Source: Pseudoflavonifractor capillosus (lineage in GTDB: Bacteria > Bacillota > Clostridia > Oscillospirales > Oscillospiraceae). From it: a DNA stretch of 52,453 bases. The DNA is taken from NCBI RefSeq assembly GCF_016899775.1, contig NZ_JACJJE010000021.1, positions 1 through 52,453 on the forward strand, written 5' to 3'. Position numbers and translations under genes: made by a program. The notes under the pieces were generated by a model that saw only the letters and a list, made by a program, of their open reading frames with translations, was not told where the DNA came from and made no database searches. Below are positions 25,110 through 32,384 of the stretch, one piece after another (the first letter of the stretch is position 1; every line of letters begins with the position of its first letter).

Positions 25110-25901
25110 TTGACACACGCACTGATTTGGGCCGCAGGCGGCACTGGTTTTACATGTTTTATGACGGCTCTGGGCTCGGCCACCGTCTTTTTGTTCCGCA
25201 GCCGGGTCAACCGGCAGCTCCATCAGCTCCTGCTGGGCTTTGCCGCCGGTGTGATGATCGCGGCCAGCATGTGGTCCCTGCTCATCCCGGCCATCGAGGC
25301 GGCGGAGGAGGCCGGGCTGCCCGGGTGGTTCCCCGCCGCCGGGGGCTCCGTTCTGGGGGTCCTGTTCCTGGTCACCATGAACACCCTTCTCCCCCATCTG
25401 ACCCCCGCCTTTCTCCAGGCCCCCCGTGACGGCTCCGGCCGCCGCAGCACTCTGCTGGTGCTGGCCATCGCCATGCACAACATTCCCGAGGGGATGGCGG
25501 TGGGCATCTCCTTCGCCCTGGCCGCCCGGAGCGACCCCACCCTCCTCCCCGCCGCCATGGCCCTGGCTCTGGGCATCGGCATCCAGAACTTTCCGGAGGG
25601 GGCCGCCATCTCCCTGCCCCTGCGGCAGGCGGGCATGAGCCGGAAAAAATCCTTCCTCATCGGCGCGGCCTCCGGGGCGGTGGAGCCCATCGCCGCCCTG
25701 TTCACCGTCCTGGCGGCGGGGACGGTGGAGCCGCTGATGCCCTGGCTCCTCTCCTTCGCCGCTGGGGCTATGCTCTATGTGGTGGTGGAGGAGCTCATCC
25801 CCGAGGCCAACCTGCGCCATGACCACGAGAGCCGCGGAGGCACCTGCGGCGTCATGGCCGGTTTTCTCATTATGATGATCCTGGACGTGGCTCTGGGGTG
25901 A
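25110..25901 (+). CDS. ZIP-family divalent metal transporter
   Basis: Inner-membrane importer for zinc or related divalent metals. The 263-residue protein has about eight spans, with the signature metal sites HNIPEGMAVG (123-132) in the fourth and QNFPEGAAIS (159-168) in the fifth, and a cytosolic arginine-rich loop between (about 104-112). TTG 25110 is the best start: AAAGGA lies nine bases upstream and the N-terminal span fits the family. It is a single gene behind a structured leader; the spacer to pyrH carries a palindrome. Confidence 0.9.
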   Translation: MTHALIWAAGGTGFTCFMTALGSATVFLFRSRVNRQLHQLLLGFAAGVMIAASMWSLLIPAIEAAEEAGLPGWFPAAGGSVLGVLFLVTMNTLLPHLTPAFLQAPRDGSGRRSTLLVLAIAMHNIPEGMAVGISFALAARSDPTLLPAAMALALGIGIQNFPEGAAISLPLRQAGMSRKKSFLIGAASGAVEPIAALFTVLAAGTVEPLMPWLLSFAAGAMLYVVVEELIPEANLRHDHESRGGTCGVMAGFLIMMILDVALG

Positions 25902-25928
25902 AGCACAGAGGTTCCCCTGCGGGGGGCG

Positions 25929-25959
25929 CCGGCCGTTCCTTTTCCAGGGGAACGGCCGG
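25929..25959 (+). terminator. Hairpin after the ZIP gene
   Basis: Perfect 11-bp stem CCGGCCGTTCC/GGAACGGCCGG with a nine-base loop, 28 bases after the stop. It lacks a T-run, so termination is plausible but not certain. Confidence 0.45.
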
Positions 25960-26033
25960 TGGACGGCGGGCACAGAAGCCGGTCCTTCTTTCGCAAAGTA
26001 GTCCACATAAATGGAACATCCCTCAGATACGGC

Positions 26034-26268
26034 GGGAGGGGCAGGCCCCTCCCCAACGATTCTCCAGAAGCTCTTCCGGGATTTGGCCTCCCGCCAAGAC
26101 GCACATCAGAAAAGGGGATATGTGAAATCCTGGACGGGCGGGTCACGGACCCGCCCCTACGCACCTCATCCGTCTCGCTTCGCTCGGCACCTTCCCCTAA
26201 AGGGGAAGGCTTTCGGGCGGCTGATAGCTGTTCTTTCTTTCCGTAGGGGCCGGACACCGGCCGGCCCG
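26034..26268. repeat. Cluster of three CCCCTAC-end hairpins and a CTCATCCG block
   Basis: Hairpins at 26034-26056 (GGGAGGGGC), 26136-26160 (GGGCGGGTCACGGACCCGCC) and 26243-26268 (GTAGGGGCCGG). Between the last two lies a CCTCATCCG...GGCACCTTCCCC...GGGGAAGG block (about 26165-26205) that recurs in altered form near 36248-36292. Part of the 730-base gap 25902-26631, which holds no credible gene. Confidence 0.65.
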
Positions 26269-26340
26269 CAGATGTACGCGGCGCGTCCAGGAGGCCGCGC
26301 CCTACGGCCCAGCACCAGCCGCCGCCTGCTCGGAAAAGCC

Positions 26341-26612
26341 AGGCGCGGCTGTGGGACCGCACCAACAACAATTTTGGAACAGCCAGGCCCCAGTGGGCCG
26401 GATTGGACCGCAGAAAGTCACTCAAATTTTGCGCGCCGGAAATATTGCAAAACCTAACAAGTACGCGTCCCCCGTAATGGGGTCCGGGGAAAGCGGTCCT
26501 ATGGACCTAGGCAGAGCAAAGCGAAGCCGTAGTCCATCGGCCGCGTCCCCGGCGGCGTTTTGGTGACTTTGCCGCCGCGGGCATAGTCACTCGCCGCCCG
26601 CAGGCGGCGAAA
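26341..26612 (-). repeat. Modular intergenic element, copy 3
   Basis: Opposite orientation to copies 1 and 2. Order on the plus strand: AGGCGCGGCTGTGGGACCGCACC, AATTTTGGAACAGCCAGG, CCCCAGTGGGCC, CACTCAAATTTTGCGCGCC, CGTCCCCCGTAATGGGGTCC, a central cassette nearly identical to that of copy 1 (CCTATGGACCTAGGC...CCGTAGTCCATCGG), TCCCCGGCGGCGTTTTGGTG, and the closing hairpin CGCCGCCCGCAGGCGGCG. It lies directly after the CoA-transferase gene on that gene's strand. Confidence 0.8.
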
Positions 26613-26631
26613 TCCCCCTGCGCAACTTAGC

Positions 26632-27954
26632 TTAATAAAAGTTCTCCCTTGCGTACCGTAGCAGCTCCTCCCGGAAATCCGGGTGGGCGATGGCGGCCAG
26701 GGCTTCCGCCCGCTCCCGCAGGGTCTTGCCGGAGAGCTTGGCCACGCCGTACTCGGTGGCCACATACTGGATCATGGTACGGGGTGCGGAAACCGTGCTC
26801 CCCCCGGCGATGCAGGGGACGATGTTGGACTTCAGGGTGCCGTCCTTCTTCTTGTGGGTGGCGTTCAGGCACACGAAACCCTTGCCCCCTTTGGATCGGT
26901 AGGCCCCCTCCAGAAAGTCCATCTGTCCCCCGATGCCGGAGAGCTGCCGGGTCCCGGCGGACTCCCCGTTCTCCTGGCCCATCAGGTCCACTTCCACTCC
27001 GCCGTTGATGCTGATGACATTGCTCATCCGGCTGATGCGCTCCACCGAGTGGACGTAGTCCACATCCCCGGGGCGGAACAGCTGGGGCTCCTGGTCCAGC
27101 CAGTCGTACAGCTCCTGAGAGCCCATAGCCAGATTCCAGGTGGACCACCCCCGGTCCACCTCTTTCCTTGCGTTGGTCAGCTTGCCCGCCTTCCACAGCT
27201 CCAGAAAGGCGTCGCTGATAGTCCCCGTGTGGCAGCCCAGGTCTCTCCGGTCCGACTGGGCCAGCAGTTTGGCCACGGTGAAGGGCACGCCGCCCACCCC
27301 CAGGGACAGCACCGCCCCGTCGGGGATCTCCTCCACCACCAGCTTGGCAATCTGGAGATCGGTCTCGCTGGGCGCCCGGTAGCTGCGCAGGGGCAGGGGC
27401 TCGTGCTCCCCCTCCACCACATAGTCCGCCTCGCTCAGGTGGACCCGGTGGGAGCCGTCCACTCCCTGGAGCCGGGGCAGCTTCTCGTTGATTTCAAAGA
27501 TCACGGTGCGGGCGCTCTCAAAGATGGTCCGCCAGGCGTAGTTGGAGATGCCCAGGCCGCAGTACCCCTCTCCGTCCGGCCGGGACACCGGTACGAAGGC
27601 CACGTCGCAGCGGATGTGCCCGTCCCGGTACAGGTAGGGCAGGGACCGCAGCATGGCGGGCATGAACCGCACCAGCCCCCGGCTCTGGAGTTTGCGCTCA
27701 TAGTCCCCGATGTGCCAGCTGTAGTATGTAAAGGACTCCTGCTCCGGGTCCTGCTCCACCACCTCGATCCGGGGGCGGATCACCAGACCGCCCCGGATCT
27801 TCACATCCTGTACGGCCCCTTTCCGCCCGGCCAGCGCCCGGTCCAGCAGCTCCGGGAAACCGGCTCCGAAGCCGTAGTCCACCCAGTCCCCGTTCCGGAC
27901 CGCCTGGACCGCCTCCTCGGGCGTGACAAATTTTGTCTGTCTCTTTTCTCTCAT
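26632..27954 (-). CDS. Acetyl-CoA hydrolase/transferase-family protein (CoA-transferase-like)
   Basis: Belongs to the family of 4-hydroxybutyrate and butyryl-CoA:acetate CoA-transferases. The 440-residue protein has the two-domain layout: an N-terminal CoA-transferase fold (GDWVDYGFGAGFPELLDRAL), SLGVGGVPFTVAKLLA near 217-232, INGGVEVDLMGQENGESAGT, and a C-terminal GYVATEYGVAKL-like stretch (YVATEYGVAKLSGKTLRERA). The position where the family usually has the active-site glutamate (HTEM-type motif) reads CHTGTISD here, with glycine at residue 244. Either the chemistry differs or the protein is not a standard transferase. AAGGAG precedes ATG 27954. Confidence 0.82.
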   Translation of the reverse strand: MREKRQTKFVTPEEAVQAVRNGDWVDYGFGAGFPELLDRALAGRKGAVQDVKIRGGLVIRPRIEVVEQDPEQESFTYYSWHIGDYERKLQSRGLVRFMPAMLRSLPYLYRDGHIRCDVAFVPVSRPDGEGYCGLGISNYAWRTIFESARTVIFEINEKLPRLQGVDGSHRVHLSEADYVVEGEHEPLPLRSYRAPSETDLQIAKLVVEEIPDGAVLSLGVGGVPFTVAKLLAQSDRRDLGCHTGTISDAFLELWKAGKLTNARKEVDRGWSTWNLAMGSQELYDWLDQEPQLFRPGDVDYVHSVERISRMSNVISINGGVEVDLMGQENGESAGTRQLSGIGGQMDFLEGAYRSKGGKGFVCLNATHKKKDGTLKSNIVPCIAGGSTVSAPRTMIQYVATEYGVAKLSGKTLRERAEALAAIAHPDFREELLRYARENFY

Positions 27955-28040
27955 GCTCAACGCTCCTTCTCACTCTGTTCCATACTCCACTGCGGCCCCG
28001 CATGCGGATGAGTTCCAGGGCGGTCCGCCGGTTCCTGGTC

Positions 28041-28069
28041 ATTATACCAAGAGAGCAGGATGGCCGCAA
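28041..28069 (-). promoter_or_regulatory. Promoter of the CoA-transferase-like gene
   Basis: Minus strand TTGCGG (28069-28064), 17 bases, then TATAAT (28046-28041) preceded by TGG, an extended -10. The start point near 28035 would give a leader of about 80 bases. Confidence 0.75.
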
Positions 28070-28086
28070 GTCTCCAGATGGAACCG

Positions 28087-28114
28087 GGAGCCGCGCCCGT
28101 TCGGGCGCGGCTCC
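28087..28114 (-). terminator. Perfect GC-rich hairpin after the small lipoprotein gene
   Basis: GGAGCCGCGCCCG and CGGGCGCGGCTCC form a 13-bp stem, 28 bases downstream of the lipoprotein stop. The following minus-strand sequence, CGGTTCC, is not a good U-run, so this is a probable rather than certain terminator. Confidence 0.5.
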
Positions 28115-28141
28115 TTGTTGCGTCTGCACGCTCTATTGGGG

Positions 28142-28525
28142 TCAAACTCCGTGTTCCACGTCCCGGACCGCGTCCTTGGTGGCCCGTTCCGTGCCGCGAA
28201 CGGCGTTCTCTGCCGCCCGCTCTGTGTTTTGAGCGGCATCCTCCGCGCCGTCCATCATCTTGTCCCAGCTCTCCCGGAGCTCCCGGCCCAGCTTTTCCCA
28301 CTCGGTCTCGCCGGCAGTCCGGCGCTTCACGGCGCCGTCCGCCCCGGCGTGGTAGCTGCCATCCTCCATTACGTTCCGGTTCCGTCCCGCCGGGGTCTCC
28401 GTGCCGGAGGTCCCCCGATTGCTCAAACGGCCGGTGGTTGTGTCCGTCCCTGTCCTGACGCCGCAGGACGTCAGAGTCAAGGACAGCATCAGCGCCAGCC
28501 CAAGCGCCGTCCATCTCCCTCGCAT
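28142..28525 (-). CDS. Small lipoprotein with an amphipathic C-terminal helix
   Basis: No named family recognised. The 127-residue protein has a classic lipoprotein signal, MRGRWTALGLALMLSLTLTS-C, with the lipobox cysteine at residue 21, a threonine/glycine-rich linker, and then a long helix (about 72-124) with an alanine/glutamate/arginine pattern (AEDAAQNTERAAENAV, GTERATKDAVRDVE) resembling LEA- or YtxH-like stress proteins. GGGAGG precedes ATG 28525. It probably sits on the outer face of the membrane. Single gene between repeat-rich gaps. Confidence 0.75.
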   Translation of the reverse strand: MRGRWTALGLALMLSLTLTSCGVRTGTDTTTGRLSNRGTSGTETPAGRNRNVMEDGSYHAGADGAVKRRTAGETEWEKLGRELRESWDKMMDGAEDAAQNTERAAENAVRGTERATKDAVRDVEHGV

Positions 28526-28714
28526 TGCCGTCGCCTCCCATAAGTCCGCATGATTTCATTCTTTTGGAGGTTCCATCCGGCGTTTAGTATGCATCAAAAT
28601 CTTGGGCTCATGCCGGTAAATCCTTAACAGGGATTTTTTGATTGTATGAGTTTTGTTTTTCAAATAAAAAATATGGCTTTTCGCTTGTTATTGGGAAGTT
28701 TCCCGCCAGGAACC

Positions 28715-28900
28715 GGGCGGCCCGGTGTGCCGCCCCTACAAAAGGGTCCGAAACTGGATTCTACATCCGGCACGGGCGACCGCGAGGGTCGCCCCTACGC
28801 CCATCTGTCTGAACCCTGACAGGCGGGTCACGGACCCGCCCCTACGGCGTATCCAGAAACCGTCTGTTTTTAACGTAGGGGCCGGTCCCAGACCGGCCCG
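28715..28900. repeat. Cluster of four CCCCTAC-end hairpins
   Basis: 28715-28739 (GGGCGGCCC...GCCGCCCCTAC), 28774-28798 (GGGCGACCGCGAGGGTCGCCC), 28823-28845 (GCGGGTCACGGACCCGCCCC) and 28875-28900 (GTAGGGGCCGGTCCCAGACC). The first two with their spacer recur at 35620-35704. The A/T-rich stretch 28560-28700 before them holds no gene and no clear promoter. Confidence 0.7.
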
Positions 28901-28972
28901 CAGATGTACGCGGCGCGTCCAGGAGGCCGCGCCCTACAGCCCAGCACCAGCCGCCACCTGCTCGGCCAAGCC

Positions 28973-29271
28973 AGGCGCGGCTGTGGAATCGCACCAACTG
29001 TAATTCTGGGAAAGTCAGGGCCCAGTGCCCCGGAAGAAATCACGGAAAGCCACTCAGATTTTGCGCGCTGGAAATAAAGAACAATCTCTCAGGAGGGCGT
29101 CCCCCGTAATGGGGTCCGGGGCCGACTCCCCCTGTCAGGGGGAGATGGCCCGAAGGGCCAGAGGGGGTAGGGTGGGCGACTATGAGCACAAAGTGCTCAT
29201 CGGAGCCGTCCCCGGTGGCGTTTTGGTTCCTTTGCCGCCATGGGCAAAGTAACTCGCCCCGTAGGGCGAAA
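28973..29271 (-). repeat. Modular intergenic element, copy 4
   Basis: Same conserved flanks as copy 3 (AGGCGCGGCTGTGG, CCGCACCAAC, CACTCAGATTTTGCGCGC, CGTCCCCCGTAATGGGGTCC, CCCCGGTGGCGTTTTGG, GGGCAAAGTAACTCGCC). The centre holds a different cassette: CTCCCCCTGTCAGGGGGAG, GGCCCGAAGGGCC and GAGCACAAAGTGCTC. The 98 bases before it (28875-28972) also match those before copy 3 (26243-26340), so the two are composite duplicates. Confidence 0.8.
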
Positions 29272-29371
29272 CCCTTGCAAAGCGCGCGCCGAGGTCGTGG
29301 CTCAGACCAGCCTCTCTTGCCCCTGCGGAGCAATTCACCCGCCGCCGGGGCGGCGGAATCCCCCTCAAAGC

Positions 29372-29412
29372 GAAAAAAGTTCCCCAGGGCCCCACAGCCC
29401 CCAGGGAACTTA
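29372..29412 (-). terminator. Intrinsic terminator after rsgA
   Basis: Minus strand AAGTTCCC...GGGGAACTT with further pairing of the inner G and C runs, followed by TTTTTTCG. It ends the long cdaA-to-rsgA gene series. Confidence 0.8.
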
Positions 29413-29429
29413 AAAACACAAAGAAAACT

Positions 29430-30308
29430 TCAATCTCTCTCCCAGTCCGGGATCTGTTTGGCCTGCTCGTACAGGCGCACATAGCTGTCATGGCGGCTCT
29501 TTGGGATCTCCCCCGCCTTCACCGCCGCCCGTACGGCGCAGCCCTTCTCCTTCACATGGGCGCAGTCCAGAAACTGACACTTGCCGATGTATGGGGCAAA
29601 CTCCCGGAACCGGGAAGCCAGATCCTCCTTCCGGCACAGTTCCCCCTTGTCCAGTTCAAAGGAGGAGAAGCCCGGGGTGTCCGCCACCAGCGCCCCGCAG
29701 GACAGGCGGATGAGCTCCACATGGCGGGTGGTGTGACGGCCCCGGCCCAGCTTCTGGCTGACGGCGCTGGTCTCCAGGGCGATCCCCGGCTCCAGGGCGT
29801 TCAAAATGCTGGATTTTCCCACACCGGAGTTACCGGTAAAGGCGGATACCTTTCCAGCTATCAGCTCCCGCAGCCGGTCCAGGCCCTCGCCGGTCTCGGC
29901 GCTCACCTGGACGGTGGGGAACCCGGCTTTCTGATAGATGGCTGCCAGATCCTCACCTGAGACCAGGTCGCACTTATTGATGCAAATGACGCTCTCACAG
30001 CCGTTTCCCTCGGCAATGGCCGCCACCCGGTCGATGAGAAACGGATCGGTGACCGGAATGGCCTGGGAGGCGATGATGACCAGCTGGTCGATGTTGGCCA
30101 CCGCCGGGCGGTGGAACTGGTTTTTCCGGGGCAGGACGGCCTCCAGGGCCCCCTGCCCATCGGAGAGGGGGGTGAACTCCACCCGGTCCCCCACCAGCGG
30201 TGTGACCTTGGCGTGGCGGAGCTTTCCCCGCCCCCGGCATGAGGTGACGGTTTGGCCGTCGTCCACATAGTAGAAGCCGCTGAGGGCCTTCAGGATGATT
30301 CCCTCCAT
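29430..30308 (-). CDS. rsgA: Ribosome small-subunit-dependent GTPase RsgA
   Basis: Circularly permuted GTPase that helps late 30S maturation. The 292-residue protein has an N-terminal OB domain (residues 1-65), permuted G motifs in the order INKCDL, GNSGVGKSSILN and DTPGFSSF, and a C-terminal zinc knuckle CQFLDCAHVKEKGC. It begins two bases after the prkC stop, the usual stp-prkC-rsgA order in Firmicutes, which ties ribosome assembly to the wall-sensing kinase. Confidence 0.96.
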   Translation of the reverse strand: MEGIILKALSGFYYVDDGQTVTSCRGRGKLRHAKVTPLVGDRVEFTPLSDGQGALEAVLPRKNQFHRPAVANIDQLVIIASQAIPVTDPFLIDRVAAIAEGNGCESVICINKCDLVSGEDLAAIYQKAGFPTVQVSAETGEGLDRLRELIAGKVSAFTGNSGVGKSSILNALEPGIALETSAVSQKLGRGRHTTRHVELIRLSCGALVADTPGFSSFELDKGELCRKEDLASRFREFAPYIGKCQFLDCAHVKEKGCAVRAAVKAGEIPKSRHDSYVRLYEQAKQIPDWERD

Positions 30309-30310
30309 AC

Positions 30311-32344
30311 TCAGGCCCCGAAGTCCACAGTCTGCTGGGTATAGCTGTGGCCGTTGATATAGATGGTGTAGGTCTGCACCCCGGAGCCGGACACAGGAAT
30401 CTCCGCCGCAGTGTCCAAATTGGTGTTGTAGTCTCCGGAGAAAACCGTCTGCTCCTGGCTGTCCACCACCTCCACGTGGAGGTCCTCCCCCAGGTTGGTA
30501 GGCAGAGTGAGGGTGAAGGTCTTGGTCACCGTATCGCCGCTCCCGGAACCGCCGCTGGGCCCGGTACTCACGAAGATATCCACAGTGGTTCCTTCCGTGA
30601 CCGATGCATTGACCGCAACCGACTGATACCAGACCTTGCCCGCCTCCTGCTCATCGCTGGGGGAGGGCTGTACCTGGCCTACTACAAGCCCCATATCGGT
30701 GATGGTCTTTTTGGCCGTCTCCTCATCCATCCCGATCAGATTGGGCATGACCATGGGGGTCTCTTCCTTTCCCAAACTCATCACCAGGATGACCTGCTGC
30801 CCCTCGGAGAGAACTGTCCCCTCCTCCGGGATGGTGGAGATCACACAGCCCTCAGGAATGGTGTCGTGGTATTCACTCCGGGAGTCATAGTCCACACTCA
30901 GCCCCAGATCCAAATCCACCTGCAGAGCGCTGAGCGCCTGGGCCAGGGTTTTCCCCTCCAGAGGAGGCATGAGGACCTCCTCTGCCTCGCCGGAGCTCAC
31001 CGTCACGGTGATGGTCATGTCGTCTCCGCTGACGAAGTCGTTGGCGTTCGGGCTCTGCTGGAGAATCGTTCCGGCGGGCTTGTCGCTCTCCACCGTCTCC
31101 CCCTGAACCAGAGTGAATCCGTTGAGCAGCTCTGTGTTGGCCTGGGCCTCACTGAAGAGCTGGCCGGTGACCGACGGCACCCGGATATTCTGCGTCTGGG
31201 CCCCCAGGGAACCGGAGAACGCGGTGGAGAACATGATATACAGCAGGGCCGCTACGAAAACCAGGATGGCCGCCACCGCCCCGATGATGGGCCAGTTGGG
31301 CCGGCGGGGCCCGTCGTCGTACTCCTCCTCATCCTCCTCCCGCTCCCGATGCCGGGGGGGCGGATTGGAGCGGCTGCGGTTCTGGACCCGCTCCGGCTCC
31401 CGGACCCGGCTCCCCACCCGGGAGATGGAGGCCGCCGTGGGCAGCACCTGGGTCTTATCCACGTCGTCCTCGTCGTCCTGGAACCCGCTCACGTTGTAGT
31501 CAAAGTTGATGTTGGGATTTTTGCGGAACTCCTCCAGATCGGCCAGCATGTCGTCCGCCGACAGATAGCGGTTGTCCGGGTCGGGGGCCATGGCCTTCAT
31601 GGTGATGGCCTCCAGGGCCTCGGGGATGGCAGGGTCGATCTCCCGGGGGGACAGCGGGATGGAGTTGATGTGCTGAATGGCCACCGACACGGGGGTGTCC
31701 CCCTCAAAGGGCAGGCGGCCGGTAATCATCTCATAGAGCACCACACCGGCGGAGTACAGGTCGGACCGGGCGTCGATGTGGCTGCCCCGGGCCTGCTCCG
31801 GCGAGATGTAGTGCACCGAACCCAGGGCCTCCTGGGTGAGGGTGCTGTGGCCCCCGGAGGCCACCCGGGCGATGCCGAAGTCGGCCACCTTCACGCTGCC
31901 GTCCCGCAGGACCATGATGTTGTGGGGCTTGATGTCCCGGTGGATGATCCCCCGGCTGTGGGCGTGGCCCAGGGCCTTGACGATCTGGGTGATGAAGTGG
32001 AGGGCCTCCCGCCAGTTGAGCTTGTTCCCCTTCTTCTGCATGTACTGCTTCAGGGTGATGCCGTCGATGAGCTCCATGACGATGTACTCCACATCGGAGG
32101 AGCGGCTCACGTCGTAGACGGCCACGATGTTGGGGTGGGAGAGCATGGCCACGGCCTGGGACTCCTCGTGGAAGCGGCGGCGCAGCTCCGCGTCCTCCGC
32201 CAGGTCCTCCCGCAGGATCTTCACCGCCACCTGGCGGTTGAGCCGGTGGTCCAGGGCCCGGAAGACCCGGGCCATTCCGCCCATGCCGATCTGCTCCATA
32301 ATCTCGTATCGGTTGTCGAGTAATTTACCTATATACTGATCCAC
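30311..32344 (-). CDS. prkC: PASTA-domain serine/threonine kinase PrkC/StkP
   Basis: Membrane kinase that senses muropeptides or lipid II and controls wall synthesis and spore germination. The 677-residue protein has a Hanks kinase domain (about 12-275; Lys42, HRD 135-137, DFG 155-157), an acidic/arginine-rich juxtamembrane linker with DKTQVL, one span at about 351-372, and three extracellular PASTA domains (about 387-590). A further ~80-residue beta-rich C-terminal domain follows a GSGSG linker. GTG 32344 is the start, with AAGGAGG upstream. The gene lies between its cognate phosphatase and rsgA. Confidence 0.94.
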   Translation of the reverse strand: MDQYIGKLLDNRYEIMEQIGMGGMARVFRALDHRLNRQVAVKILREDLAEDAELRRRFHEESQAVAMLSHPNIVAVYDVSRSSDVEYIVMELIDGITLKQYMQKKGNKLNWREALHFITQIVKALGHAHSRGIIHRDIKPHNIMVLRDGSVKVADFGIARVASGGHSTLTQEALGSVHYISPEQARGSHIDARSDLYSAGVVLYEMITGRLPFEGDTPVSVAIQHINSIPLSPREIDPAIPEALEAITMKAMAPDPDNRYLSADDMLADLEEFRKNPNINFDYNVSGFQDDEDDVDKTQVLPTAASISRVGSRVREPERVQNRSRSNPPPRHREREEDEEEYDDGPRRPNWPIIGAVAAILVFVAALLYIMFSTAFSGSLGAQTQNIRVPSVTGQLFSEAQANTELLNGFTLVQGETVESDKPAGTILQQSPNANDFVSGDDMTITVTVSSGEAEEVLMPPLEGKTLAQALSALQVDLDLGLSVDYDSRSEYHDTIPEGCVISTIPEEGTVLSEGQQVILVMSLGKEETPMVMPNLIGMDEETAKKTITDMGLVVGQVQPSPSDEQEAGKVWYQSVAVNASVTEGTTVDIFVSTGPSGGSGSGDTVTKTFTLTLPTNLGEDLHVEVVDSQEQTVFSGDYNTNLDTAAEIPVSGSGVQTYTIYINGHSYTQQTVDFGA

Positions 32345-32384
32345 GGTAAATATCCTCCTTATGCAGGTTTGCGTCGTACGCCGC

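Noticed and set aside
24998-25110. Known manganese (yybP-ykoY) or NiCo riboswitch before the ZIP gene
   Set aside because: Hairpins are present, but none of the conserved loops of these riboswitches could be recognised.
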